Positions 46,561 through 57,725 of a DNA stretch of 64,000 nucleotides are shown here, in pieces. The notes below the pieces were generated by a model. That model did not search any database. It saw only the letters and a program-made list of their open reading frames with translations, and was not told the origin of the DNA. The position numbers and the translations under genes are program-made. The DNA comes from Rhizophagus irregularis (Eukaryota; Glomeromycota; Glomeromycetes; Glomerales; Glomeraceae): the NCBI RefSeq assembly GCF_026210795.1, contig NC_089431.1, forward strand, positions 4,340,001-4,404,000. Direction: 5' to 3'. How positions within the stretch are numbered: the stretch's first letter is position 1; each line of letters starts with the position of its first letter.

Positions 46561-46984
46561 TTTCAAATTAATAAATTTATTAATTTTAAAATTGATAATT
46601 TTTATCATCATAATTTAATAATATTTGAGACTTTAAATCTTTATGAATTACGCTGAATTTATTATGTTCAAAAGATTATTCTCATTTTAAAGGAACATCA
46701 TTATTGAAAATTTTTTTATTTTTAAATCACATTCAAGTGAATGAATATTATTGTGATATATAAATATAATATTTTATATCATTTCAGAAATTATGAAAAT
46801 TTTATTAAATAAACAATAATAACTTCAAATAAAAAAAGGTCATTAATAATAAAACTTCCAATTTAGTTCCAAAATAGGTCAATAAGAAAAAAAAAAATTT
46901 TTTTTCTTTTTATCCCTTATAAGTTTTAACCGATAAAAATATTTAAACTATTTGAGTACGAGAAAAAAATAAATAAATTTTCAA
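46561..46984. other. intergenic
   Basis: Lies between the kinase relic and the tyrosinase relic; nothing recognisable. Confidence 0.35.
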
Positions 46985-48904
46985 AGACCGACTTGGAAGT
47001 GAGATACCCGTAATTTCGACATGATTAATGAATGTATACTCAATCCGCCAATTCAAGACCTATTTGATCAAGATTCCAAAGTAACTTGATTACCGTCTAG
47101 TTTAGAAACAGGATCATGGTTAATTTCTCAGGACGTCAGGGCGTTGCATAGATTCTAAAGTCATTTCCAATGCGCAATTCATAACCATATCAGAATTTCT
47201 TTACAGTTTTTACAAAGAGTAACTTTATCACGCGTAAAGATATACATACTGCCAACATAATTTTGTGAAGAAGTAGTCGTGGATGAGTTTGCATTCGGAT
47301 CGTCAAAAAAGACACGAATTGTAAACGGATATCCAAGATAATTTTTTTTGACTCTAATCCGATCTTGCCAATGAGTTAAACTATGGTTTTAAGAAAAAAT
47401 TTAGTGTTTTATTTTTTCACAAGAAAAAAAAATAGTATTAATTACAAAAAAAAACTTACAGATATCTGTTTGGACGGTAATAATCGAGTATTTGCTTTAA
47501 CAATTCTCCTTCAGTATAACCGATTTATATACTTGTAGTTTATAAGAAACGAATACCTAACATCATTTGAATTCAAAAATTCGGTATCACTTTTTTTAAA
47601 AGGAATCAAATCAGTGTCAACACCAATTTTTTTTCTCTTGGAACATAATTAAAAGTTCTGCTTGTTTGATCATCCTCTTCAATCCAAACATCTGGATGAC
47701 ATGATTGCCAATAGCAACAAAGACGATCAACATTGCAATGATGTAAAAGAATATTGGACCAAAAGCTGCAACATCTGGATATTCCATATGACCAACATTG
47801 ACATCACCAACTGCAGAATGTAAAGCATCATGAACAACCTCTACGGATGCAAAATTTCCATTTAAGTTTATATCTCTGGTCCATCAATGATTACTGAATT
47901 TTCACTAGTTTTTAACAAGGAAGATTTGATAAATATTAGGGTGAAAAGATGTTGAGCAATCTTTATCATGTTTAAGCAGCTTGTTTCATCAGCTTTGCTA
48001 AGGTAGTTCTCACTCAGATGCCTGTTTGTAGCAAATCCTTCGGGAGTATAAGGTGCGCCAACTTTTGGAACGTACGGTCTTTGAGTAGGATTTCCTAGGA
48101 TATGAGAAATACAGTATAAGAGTATTGAGATCGATATTCGTTATTCTATTTTATCAATTATTTTTGATCATTTACTTTAGTCACCCACAAGGGACATTGT
48201 TCCAAGGTTTTTGAGAGTGTGTAAGCTCTTAACGGATTTGAAATTCCGAGTATCTTTTAGAATTATCTTTTTCAGTATCAGCGGCTACACGAACGGTCTC
48301 ATCAAAAAAGAATAATGGTATACCATGAGCAAGGGTGGAAAGGTTCAAGTATGGAAATCGAAGATCTTCGAGAGCTTTTACATATCTTGCTTGAATCATT
48401 TTGATAACTATCAATTAAAAAAAGAAAGAAGCGAAGAGATCAATCATTTACTACTTTATAAACATTATATATAGTATTATAACAATAACCTTTGCTTCAT
48501 TATAAATAAATACATTGTTCTAGAACATGATATAGGTTCGATGTCAAGTTGGAAACAAAATATCACCATGACGACAATAACCACCCTCAATTGATTCCAG
48601 GACTTTCTGTTATAAGTACCCAAAACACCTCGTAAGGTAACCCATATATCCCAGCGATTTGGTAAGATCCGAAGAATTTTTTTTGTCGAATGAGAGCAAT
48701 TCCTCTCAAGAATAAGTTACGTTGTTCGACATATTTAACATATTTATCATCTGTCATAAGTATCTCGACAGCAAGGCGAAGTTTTGGCTCAGTACCTGAA
48801 GAAATACGAAATTAAAGAAATAATAATGAGTTGACGTAGTAATAAGAAATCATAACTAATAAATAATTAATACTTACACGATCACTCTCATTAGTTTCTG
48901 CCAT
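46985..48904 (-). pseudogene. tyrosinase (polyphenol oxidase) pseudogene
   Basis: Type-3 copper enzyme relic. On the minus strand: a short start MAETNESDR (from 48904), then TEPKLRLAVEILMTDDKYVK. The CuA region follows (GGYCRHGDILFPT-stop-HRTYIMF, the Trp of WHR now a stop), then an exon with ARYVKALEDLRFPYLNLSTL, HGIPLFFFDETVRV and, in a shifted frame, PLRAYTLSKTLEQCPLW. The CuB region is HDALHSAVGDVNVGHMEYPD, then after a one-base loss LHHCNVDRLCCYWQSCHPDV. The C-terminal exon (YLGYPFTIRVFFDDPNAN, YVGSMYIFTRDKVTL) ends the protein. At least two stops and several frameshifts. An intact enzyme would oxidise phenols (melanin or wall cross-linking). Family certain, activity impossible. Confidence 0.85.
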
Positions 48905-50690
48905 AGGTTTTTAATTGATAATAAAAAAATTTGTTATGTCAGAGAATTTTGATAAATTACTCCTCTTTATGTTTTATTGATTTCTTTTCGATCTTCATAT
49001 TCTCTTTTTCTTTTTGACAAATCATAAAAGCACTATTATTATCTTTGGTTATTACACAGATATAAAAGGAATTGAGATGAATTGAATGGATTGAATCAGC
49101 TGTCAAATAATTATAATTATAAAAATTGAATTTTGTTTAACGTACGATTAGTATGGAAAAAAATAACTAATATTAGAAATTCCTTTTCAACTTTTAGTGA
49201 CATTTCATTAGCTGCACAATAACCAAACATTTTGAATGTTAATTATTTAGACGCCAAGTAATAATGTTGGCGAGATTTTTTGTTCTTAAAATAATTTCAT
49301 TCAAAGTCGGGTTCGAATCAGAGTTTAATAATAAGCTTTTTAATTATTACCAAATGTGGACAATAAATGAATCATGAGACCTGATTTTTAATTGTTAAAA
49401 TTCTCTATTATTCTTCTTAAAGATATATGAGACTTTTTTTTTTTGTGAAAAGGGAAGACGGAATTTTTTTTTTATTAATCAGACAAAGCAGAAAATAATA
49501 TTTCCAAATTGGAAAATTCTGACATATCAACGTTAATTTATATGGAAATTTGAATTAATTATCCCTTCTATTTTTAGAGATGATCACAAGGAGATTTTGA
49601 TTGTTTTATTTGTACAGTGTAACTTCAAAGTGTAACTTCATAAACGTGATTTCGATCTAATTAATCGCTCGGGATGATTTTGCAAGACAAGAATACTGTA
49701 CTACTAAATTAGGAGATTAAGGGATTTCGTTATCTACTATATAGATAATATCAAAAATAAAAAAAAAATTAAACCCATTTAAAAACTTCTAAAAAAGAGA
49801 ACATTATGTTCTAATATTAAATCAATTATTGATCTTATTAACACGAAACCTATTCTAGTTTCTCCAATTAACTCTAGTTGACCTGAATCCTGATTTCGAA
49901 TTATTAGATCGTTTTATTCGCTACTCACTTTTTCGTTATATTAACAAATAATTCATTTTATTTACAAAATGATTAAACTTAATAAATATGGTTTCGGAGA
50001 ATTTCAAACATTTAAAAATCAGTTAATTGATGATAAACTCTAAAAATGGAAAAGTATAGAAAAAAAGCAAATAAAAAGTGATATAAAATTCTTAAATCGA
50101 AAAAGTCTATTATCATTACGAAAATTCTAATTTTTCATCTCTTAGTACTTAAAAAATAGTTAGATATTTTCTTTCCAGTTAAATTGAAGGATGTTAAATT
50201 ATCCAACGGCTAAGATTAAATTCAGCTCAATAAAGCTTAGAAATAAAGCAAAGCTACTGTAACGAAAACGAACTTTTGAGAAATCAGAAATTACGTATAA
50301 ATATTTAAACGCGAATATGTTACTTAAATAATGTATCAAATATTAAATTCTAATTTTTATTCTTAATAGTCTAATACCATGTTTTTAGATGTTTACCATA
50401 AACCTTCTCTGGTGAGGATTGGGCTAATTGTTCATGATTAAATTTTACAATATAACATAACTGAATTCTTATAGTGTTTAAAAATGTGTTAATATTTTTC
50501 TTGTACTGAATAATTGAATAAATTAATCAAATGTACAGTATATATCATGATATCAAAATTGTCATTAATACATGGTGATAATTATATTTTTAACATTTGT
50601 GACAATTATATCGAATGACATAATCATATTTAATGACATAATCATGACTTATTTTACATCATTGTATAATATATATACCTAAAAACACAT
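48905..50690. other. intergenic
   Basis: No supported gene. Short plus-strand protein-like stretches near 49870-50110 (for example DLNPDFELLDRFIRYS) are interrupted by stops and could be very old coding debris. Confidence 0.35.
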
Positions 50691-51257
50691 ATGATTATAC
50701 GGTCACAGTTTTTCTATAATCTTTTTATCCTATTTAACAAAATGTTTGGACATATAAGATTAATTAGATATGGTCTCAAAAAGCATTCAACGTTCCAACC
50801 TTCTGGTTTCAAAAAATATTCGACATTCCAACCTCCTGGTAATCTAGGGAAAGAATTTAAGTTGATGAATTTTCAATCTCCCGGTTTCAGAAAATATTCA
50901 ACATACCAACCTCCTAGTGGTCTAGGATATTCAAGAAAAAAGATTTATGATCTGGAACGAAATTTAAATGAAATGGGACAAAAATTGAGAGAAGAAATTA
51001 ATAATGTGAGACAAGAAATGGAGAAAAATTTAGGAGAAGAAATTAATAATGTGTGTCAAGTAATGTTAAGAAAAGAAATTAATAATGTGAGACAAGAAAT
51101 AGGTCAAAATTTAGGAGAAGAAATTAATAATGTGAGAGAAGAAATAGGACAAAATTTAAGAAATAAAATAGAACAAGACTTAAGAAAAGAAATTAATGAA
51201 GTGAACCGAAATTCATTAAAAATCATCAATAGAGAATATGAAATATCAAGTGTGTAG
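50691..51257 (+). CDS. coiled-coil repeat protein, unknown function (188 aa)
   Basis: Single-exon frame of 188 codons; an alternative start at 50742 (MFGHIRLIRYGLKKHST) would remove a hydrophobic first segment and leave a basic, possibly mitochondrial, N-terminus. Residues about 30-80 hold three to four repeats of a KYSTFQPPG-like motif (HSTFQPSG, KYSTFQPPG, MNFQSPG, KYSTYQPPSG). Residues about 85-180 are a long amphipathic helix built from repeats EEINNVRQEMEKNLG, KEINNVRQEIGQNLG and EEINNVREEIGQNLR, a predicted coiled coil. No family recognised. A TATA-rich stretch precedes it near 50665-50680. It looks like a real gene, because the repeat is conserved at protein level over non-identical DNA. 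Confidence 0.6.
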   Translation: MIIRSQFFYNLFILFNKMFGHIRLIRYGLKKHSTFQPSGFKKYSTFQPPGNLGKEFKLMNFQSPGFRKYSTYQPPSGLGYSRKKIYDLERNLNEMGQKLREEINNVRQEMEKNLGEEINNVCQVMLRKEINNVRQEIGQNLGEEINNVREEIGQNLRNKIEQDLRKEINEVNRNSLKIINREYEISSV

Positions 51258-51973
51258 TTATATTGATGATCTTTATTATTTTTTTTATTATTATAATACT
51301 TATTAACGTTAATGAATGTTAGGTTCTGTTTTAGTTACGCTTTCTGCTCTTTATTGCACTTGCATGACAACACTTGGTAAGGCTTTGCTTTATTTTCATT
51401 TATATTAATAAATATTAGTACTAATAATTTATGAAAATATGAATAATATAGCATGTTTATCAATTTTGGATAAATGGGAAAATTTAAAACTTTATTTTTC
51501 AAAACGTTTGGAAAATTTTGCAAGTTATTTTTAACTTATTCTTTCTTTCTTTTTACTTATTAAATTGATTCAAATTAACAATATTTTTTATTTATTATTT
51601 TTTTTTTACAGAAAAATGAACATTGGAAAAATGAAAACTTATTAAAGCCTAAATATTTCAATATTAATAATATCTTGGTGTGAATATGTAATAAATTAAT
51701 ATAGTTTGTTTTGCTATAAGATATTGATTTATTTTGAAATGATTTATTTCTTTTATTAAAAAAAAAATTATTCAAAATTTTAAAATTTTAATTTTCCTTA
51801 AGTTATAATAACTAATAAATCCTGATAAAATAATTAATGTAAGTTGAAATGAAAATTCATGAAATTATTGAAGGTATTATTTACTTTAATAATAAGAATT
51901 GTGTTTTAGTTGGGTAATAATTAAATAATACAATTTGTACAAAACTTAAGTAATTGAATATTATATATACTAT
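51258..51973. other. intergenic
   Basis: 3' flank of the coiled-coil gene; A+T-rich ORFs on the minus strand (51335-51775) are compositionally biased and not called. Confidence 0.35.
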
Positions 51974-53821
51974 CCCTATAAGAAATATGTATACGGAAAG
52001 GATATGTTTTGTATACATTTTATGTACGTTTCTATAGATTCCGTATGCAAATTCCGTATATTTAATAAGCAATTCATTTTTGAACATTTTTTAAAAAAAC
52101 TAATGTATACGGAAAAAATGAATGTATACGGAATTTTTAAACTTAATATTTTTAGAAGATAATTTTACAAAAATCCCGTATCATAACACGAGATCACATG
52201 ATTGTTTATTGATTTGTTATGATACGTTTTTTGTTTTTTATATAAACCCTTACTTTGATGAGTTTGATCTTCCGATCTTCCTTTCTGTCTTTCCTTTTTT
52301 TTCTCTTTTCTCTTGTCTTATTTTTGTTATTTTTTCTAAAATTTTCTTCTTTCTTCATCACCCCCTTTTAAAAAAAAAAATTTTTTGATTTTATTCTTTT
52401 ATTCCCACTCTTCTTTTTTTTTAAAAAAATTTTCTTCTTCCTATTTCTATTTCCTCTATAAAAAATTTTTTATTTTTCCAACTTTGACGTCCTCCCTTTA
52501 AAAAAAAATATTTTTTAACTTTCCTACCTTCGTTACCTCTCTTTTTAAAAAAATATTTTTTTTTGATTTATCCCTTTTCTTTTTTATTTATATTTATCCT
52601 TTTTTTTATTTCATAGGCCAGCAGATTTTTTTTTTTGTAAGAAGATTCAGTTTTCTTTTTTCTTTTTTGTAGATCAGTTTGGGAGTCCTTTCCTTTTTGT
52701 AGGATGGTTCATATGGAAAGCCGTCCTTGACAAAAGGTTGATATCCAGACATCATGTTGGATAATGTCTAGACATCATGTTTGATATATGTAGAATAATG
52801 TTTGTACATCATTCAACATGATACTCAAGCATCAACCGACATGATGTCTTAGACATCATGTTACCAAATATAGTAAATTTTATTTTGTGTAACTCATAAA
52901 TATACTATATTTGGTAATTTGATCAGCATGATGTCTAGACATCATGTCGGTTGATGTCTTTCACATCATGTTAAATAATGTACAAACATCATCCTACATA
53001 TATCAAACATGATGTCTAGACATACCATCATGATGTCTAAATATTATATTTCATGATGTTTGGACATCAACCTTTTGTCAAGGACGGCTTTCCATAGGTT
53101 CAGGATTTTTTCTTTTTTTAGGTCAGTTCAAATTTTTTGTAAGTTGGGTTCAGATTCTTTTCTTTTGTAAGTTGTTACAGTTTTGTTGCTTCGGAGTCTT
53201 CTTTTTTTGTAGGTTAGTTTGGATTTATTTTGTTGTTTTGGTTTCTTTTTCATCAGACACTTCATAATTCTTTTCTTTTATGTAGGTCAGACATTCTGGA
53301 GTTCTCTTTCTTTTTTTGTAGGAATGCTAACCTTTGGTGACTTAGATGATTGCAGATACTATATGAGGGGGTTTTGTTTCCAATTAAGTTAGACGTTCTT
53401 ATGTTTCTTTTTTTTTTGTTTTTTTAGGTTATTTGACTCCAAATGAACCTGAACTTATAGATAATTTTGGTTGCAATAGGTGGTTTTAATAAGGAGGGAA
53501 TTTTCATAATGTATTTGTATTTTGTTTATTTTTTATTTTTTATTTAATTTAATAAAGTAAAATTAGATTTATGAAAATACAATTATAGTAAACTGTAATA
53601 CAAATAGTAAAATTCAGTGACCAAATCGTATAAATTTCGTGATAAAATCAGTGATCAAATCATGTAAATTCCATATGAATCCCGTGCAAATTCCGTATCC
53701 AAACCATATTTTTAGTGATACGGAATTGTGCATTTTTCCGTATCCTATTATGATACGTTATTTCTAAGGAAAAAAATCATATAAAAACTTTATAAAAAAC
53801 GTATCCAATTTTTTTATAGGG
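51974..53821. mobile_element. DNA transposon with CCCTATAA termini, second copy with nested insertion
   Basis: Same ends as the element at 42356, flanked by TAT on both sides (51971-51973 and 53822-53824). It is 1848 bp long, of which 391 bp are a nested fold-back element and its target duplication, leaving about 1457 bp. It is nearly identical to the 42356 copy over most of its length, with fewer A(n)T(n) units and a small extra segment near 53385. No coding capacity. Confidence 0.8.
52712..53096. mobile_element. fold-back (long inverted repeat) element, 385 bp, nested
   Basis: Starts TATGGAAAGCCGTCCTTGAC and ends with its exact reverse complement; the terminal 31 bp are perfectly inverted. 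Pairing continues inward to the centre (for example TACCAAATATAGTA against TACTATATTTGGTA), so both arms are about 180 bp. It is flanked by GGTTCA on both sides (52706-52711 and 53097-53102), absent as a duplicate from the other copy of the host transposon. The motif GACATCATG recurs about ten times on both strands. Confidence 0.8.
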
Positions 53822-53824
53822 TAT

Positions 53825-54644
53825 ATGTTATGAATAATTGAATATTATGATTTACTATTGAAGATGATAAAAACCCTGATGTAAAAACTTTTTGATCAAA
53901 TACTTTTAGATAATCCAAGTAACAGTTCTAAGCAGCAGATAATAAAAGAAATTATTAATACCAAAAGTAATAGATTTAAAACATTATCACAAATAAACAT
54001 GCTTAATTAATCTCAATGTGGATTGATAAATGATTAGAGATTACTATGGATAAATTTAAACATATTTAATTTATTATTATTATAGATGGTTGAAAGTATG
54101 TAAAGATTTTAGCACTTCCTTTATTGGCAAATTTAAGGAATATTTTATATTAGAGATCAATAACCAATTACGATTTCTTCAAGTTTATTACAAATAAATT
54201 CTTAGATGATATCAGAATGTGGAAATCATTTAAATAAACTTTAAATAACAGTGTAAAAAAATCCTTTTACTTTTTAACGAAGTCAATCATAAAATTATTA
54301 ATATAGCTTTGATTTGACTCATTTAGTTCATAAGTTATTTTTGTGTATTTATTGCATTTTTTCAAAAGAAATTTCGTTATTTTCTAAACATTAAAATTTC
54401 CACTGATTGTTGGAATAACAATAATGATTTCTATATATTATATTTAATTTCTTAAATATGATAAAGAAAATTTTGAAAAAAAAAATCAATAAAAAATCAA
54501 TACATGTTTTAAACCAGAAATATAAATATATACTATGATATAGTATACAAATAATAAATGAATTTGCCATAATACTTGATGTTACCAATTATTAATAGTG
54601 TCAAAAATCATATTTAAAAAGAAAAATTACTTTATAAATTTTGA
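53825..54644. other. 3' flank of truncated kinase copy
   Basis: Non-coding. From about 54060 it resembles 5040-5610, the downstream flank of the intact kinase copy. Confidence 0.5.
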
Positions 54645-55320
54645 TAATTTAAAGTATGATATCAATATCGAAATCAATTTCATTGGTAATATATTCTACA
54701 TTTAAATTAAAGAAATTAGGTTTGTAATATTGACTAAGGATTTTCATTTACAGTATATTTAAAAATATGTTTACATACCATTATTATTAAAATTTACATC
54801 AATGTCTAAGTTGATTTCTTCTGTAAGGTAATCTAAAGAATATATAAACAATTTTATTAAAATTAAATCATGAATTTAATATATATTTACGAAAAAGTAA
54901 TTACCCTCATTTTCATATAATTTTTTTCTTTTAATACTTCGACCTAAATAATTAGTAAACAATTATTTACTAAAGTTTTATCAATTACATTTATTTGTAA
55001 TTTACAATAATTATCATACCATCATTATTATCTTCAGTTAAATCATCCCTCAAATCTTCTTTTTAATTTTTCTAAATTAATAGATTGACTTCTTGAACTC
55101 TTTAAAGACATTGCAGAATTAATCATGGCACTTAAAGGTCTGCTCTTATAAATGGCATCTGGATTATTTTTTGGCACAGGTCCAATATCTGATGATTTTA
55201 TAATTTCAGTTGGATTTTTTTTATTGTGATTTCGACTTTCTTCCAATTGCATATTTTCAACTCTCTTATATATATCATCAGCTGTTGGTCTTTTACTTGG
55301 ATCAGAATCCCAGCATTCTT
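54645..55320 (-). pseudogene. truncated zinc-finger-like kinase copy (C-terminal end only)
   Basis: Begins within the last kinase subdomain (ECWDSDPSKRPTADDIYKRV, plus end near 55320), then a unique segment (ENMQLEESRNHNKKN), then IIKSSDIGPVPKNNPDAIYK and SRPLSAMINSAMSLKSSRSQ. A shifted end of the long exon follows. The downstream mini-exons are still recognisable near 54905-54943 (RSIKRKKLYENE), 54780-54835 (YLTEEINLDIDVNFNNN) and 54650-54700 (YITNEIDFDIDI). Everything before subdomain XI is missing. The useful point is that the mini-exons are kept here too. Confidence 0.75.
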
Positions 55321-57725
55321 TTTGAAATTTTTTTTACATATACTGTAATTAATTATACTTATTTATTTTTTTATTTTTTTTATTTATTAAGATATGCTAT
55401 AATTTTTGGAAAACTAATCAAAGAAACTTTCTTGTATTCTTAACCTTTAAATCATATTCTAATTCTTGACGCCTGCATTCAGACATCTTTATCATGAAAA
55501 ATAGGCTTATTTATTTATGATAACTTTCAAAATTTTTGATATTATTTTATATTAATAAGTTATCTCATCTTAGAGTGATTTATATACAAACCTCAAAATA
55601 CTTTATCACCGTCTTATGTATCTCTTGTTTTAAAAAAAAATATTTAGACTTGCTAAATATAATTTCAGAAACTTTTTCAATATTTTAAACTCTAAATAAA
55701 GTAAAAATAACAGCAAATAATAAATTAATAGGAAATTTAAATAATATTAAATTTGAAAAGATAGAATTTAAGGACGAGATTTAAGAAAAATTATTGCGTG
55801 AATATTAATGTTATATTTGTATTATTAACTTTTAGTACTGACAGATGTTTTAAATTGTTAGCATTTTGTTAATTGGGAAAGTTTTCCTGCTGATGCAGTG
55901 CTTTGTAAGATATTGCTTTATTTTTTAAATCTTTCATATATAATAAAAAGATAAATATAATTCTAATTATTTTTTAAAATAATACATGTACAGTAATTGA
56001 AAATTTGTATGAACGTTCAAACAATCCTTACCTTCACAGTCTCAATATTGATCCTGCTGATGTTGACAGAAACTGGTTAATCAAGGAATTTTACCCAGTT
56101 AATTAACGTTAATTAACAGGTTAATATTAAAAATTCTATATAAATTGTACGACTTATTGCACATATCAAGATTAAAATATTTGTTAAAAAATTGATATCA
56201 ACATATCTCTGGCCCGCACTGCCAAAATATGATTATTTCTTATAAGATCATTTCAAAATATCTTAAATCAGGTTATTTGGATATCATGACAAAAAAGTCG
56301 TCTACCAAAAACTACTATATCTAATAGTGGTCTTAAAAAAAATTTTTGAAATCATACATGAAATAATATTTACTATAAATTAAGCTGCAGTTACTTATTC
56401 CCAAATTGTTTTTATATATATAATTTATTATGTATTTTTTCGAAAAAGTATTCCTATATTTATGGATAAATATTATTAAGTACTGCACAAATATTATGGA
56501 TTATTAAAAATGTATATATATTAAAATTATTTTATTTATTTAATGTGTCCATCTAAATTATACTAATATCATAATAAATAGGATCTTGAATAATTTCAAA
56601 TTATTCGCTAATGTTATATTATTTATTTGAATTCTCCTTGGAAATAATAATTTTAAAATTGTTAATTTTATTAAAAGTTAGTTATATAACTTTAAGAACA
56701 AATAGTATTCGAACATTATAATCAATATGAAATCAATTATTAATTGGCCTATTAACTTAAATAGCTCTGTAAATTTTAGTAACGTTAATTTATATTCATA
56801 TCCTTATTTACAAAATTATTTCCTTTTATGCGTTAAATAAATACATAATTTTATCTGAAATAATAAATTAAAAAATCCAGTACAATTTGTTATATTGAAA
56901 TACTTCACATTCTTTTACATTAAAGTTATCTCTAATCACTTTTCATAAGAAGAATTACCGCACGAATATTATGATCAAAAGTTTTTCTGAAATTGAGTTG
57001 AATCATATTTGTAATTAAATCAGTATAAACATTCTCGAATTTCCAAGGAAGAATCATTGCTTTATTTTAACAAAAATAATCGTAAATAGATGATTTTTTC
57101 CTGAAGACTAAGTTCATTAGTACTTTAATTATATTGAATTATCAAATTCATTTTTCATCATAAATATACCTAAAATATAAAGTTCAGTTGCTATGAATTT
57201 TTAAATATTTCATAAGAATTACGCCGTTAATAATACATTTTTCCATTAAAAGAACTACATTCTTAAAAAATTTATAGCTTTGTGATTAAATCAATATTCG
57301 AACAGTATTAAAAATTTGAACAAATATACGATAAACTAAAATTATCAATTTTATATATACTTTTTTATATAAAAAATTACAAAAGGCTTTTTCGAAATGT
57401 AAATTTTTTTTTTTAAAAAAAAATAAAAGAAAGATTTTACATGATAGAAATAATTATCTGGAATGTTCTCGTGGAATTTGGAATGTAAATACAGTAACAA
57501 AATCGAATCGTTCGAGACGATAAATTTTGTTGGCTGATCAGCTGATGATCATGATGATCAGAGGTCATGCCAAATTCGCATGGGCTATGTATTATATTTG
57601 TTACACGATGATTGATGACCAAACTTATTGGTCAAAAAAAAATGTTGTACCTGTGAATAAAATAAAAATTTTTTCTTTTTTTAGACAAAAAAGACAAAAA
57701 AAAAAAATTAGTCTTTTTAAAAATT
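55321..57725. other. intergenic
   Basis: Long A+T-rich stretch without supported genes. The last part (57430-57725) is somewhat less A+T-rich and contains overlapping TGATCA-type palindromes near 57535-57560, probably upstream sequence of the BTB gene. Confidence 0.4.

Noticed and set aside
52122-52388. 88-codon ORF in the second CCCTATAA element
   Set aside because: Not open in the near-identical copy at 42.4 kb.
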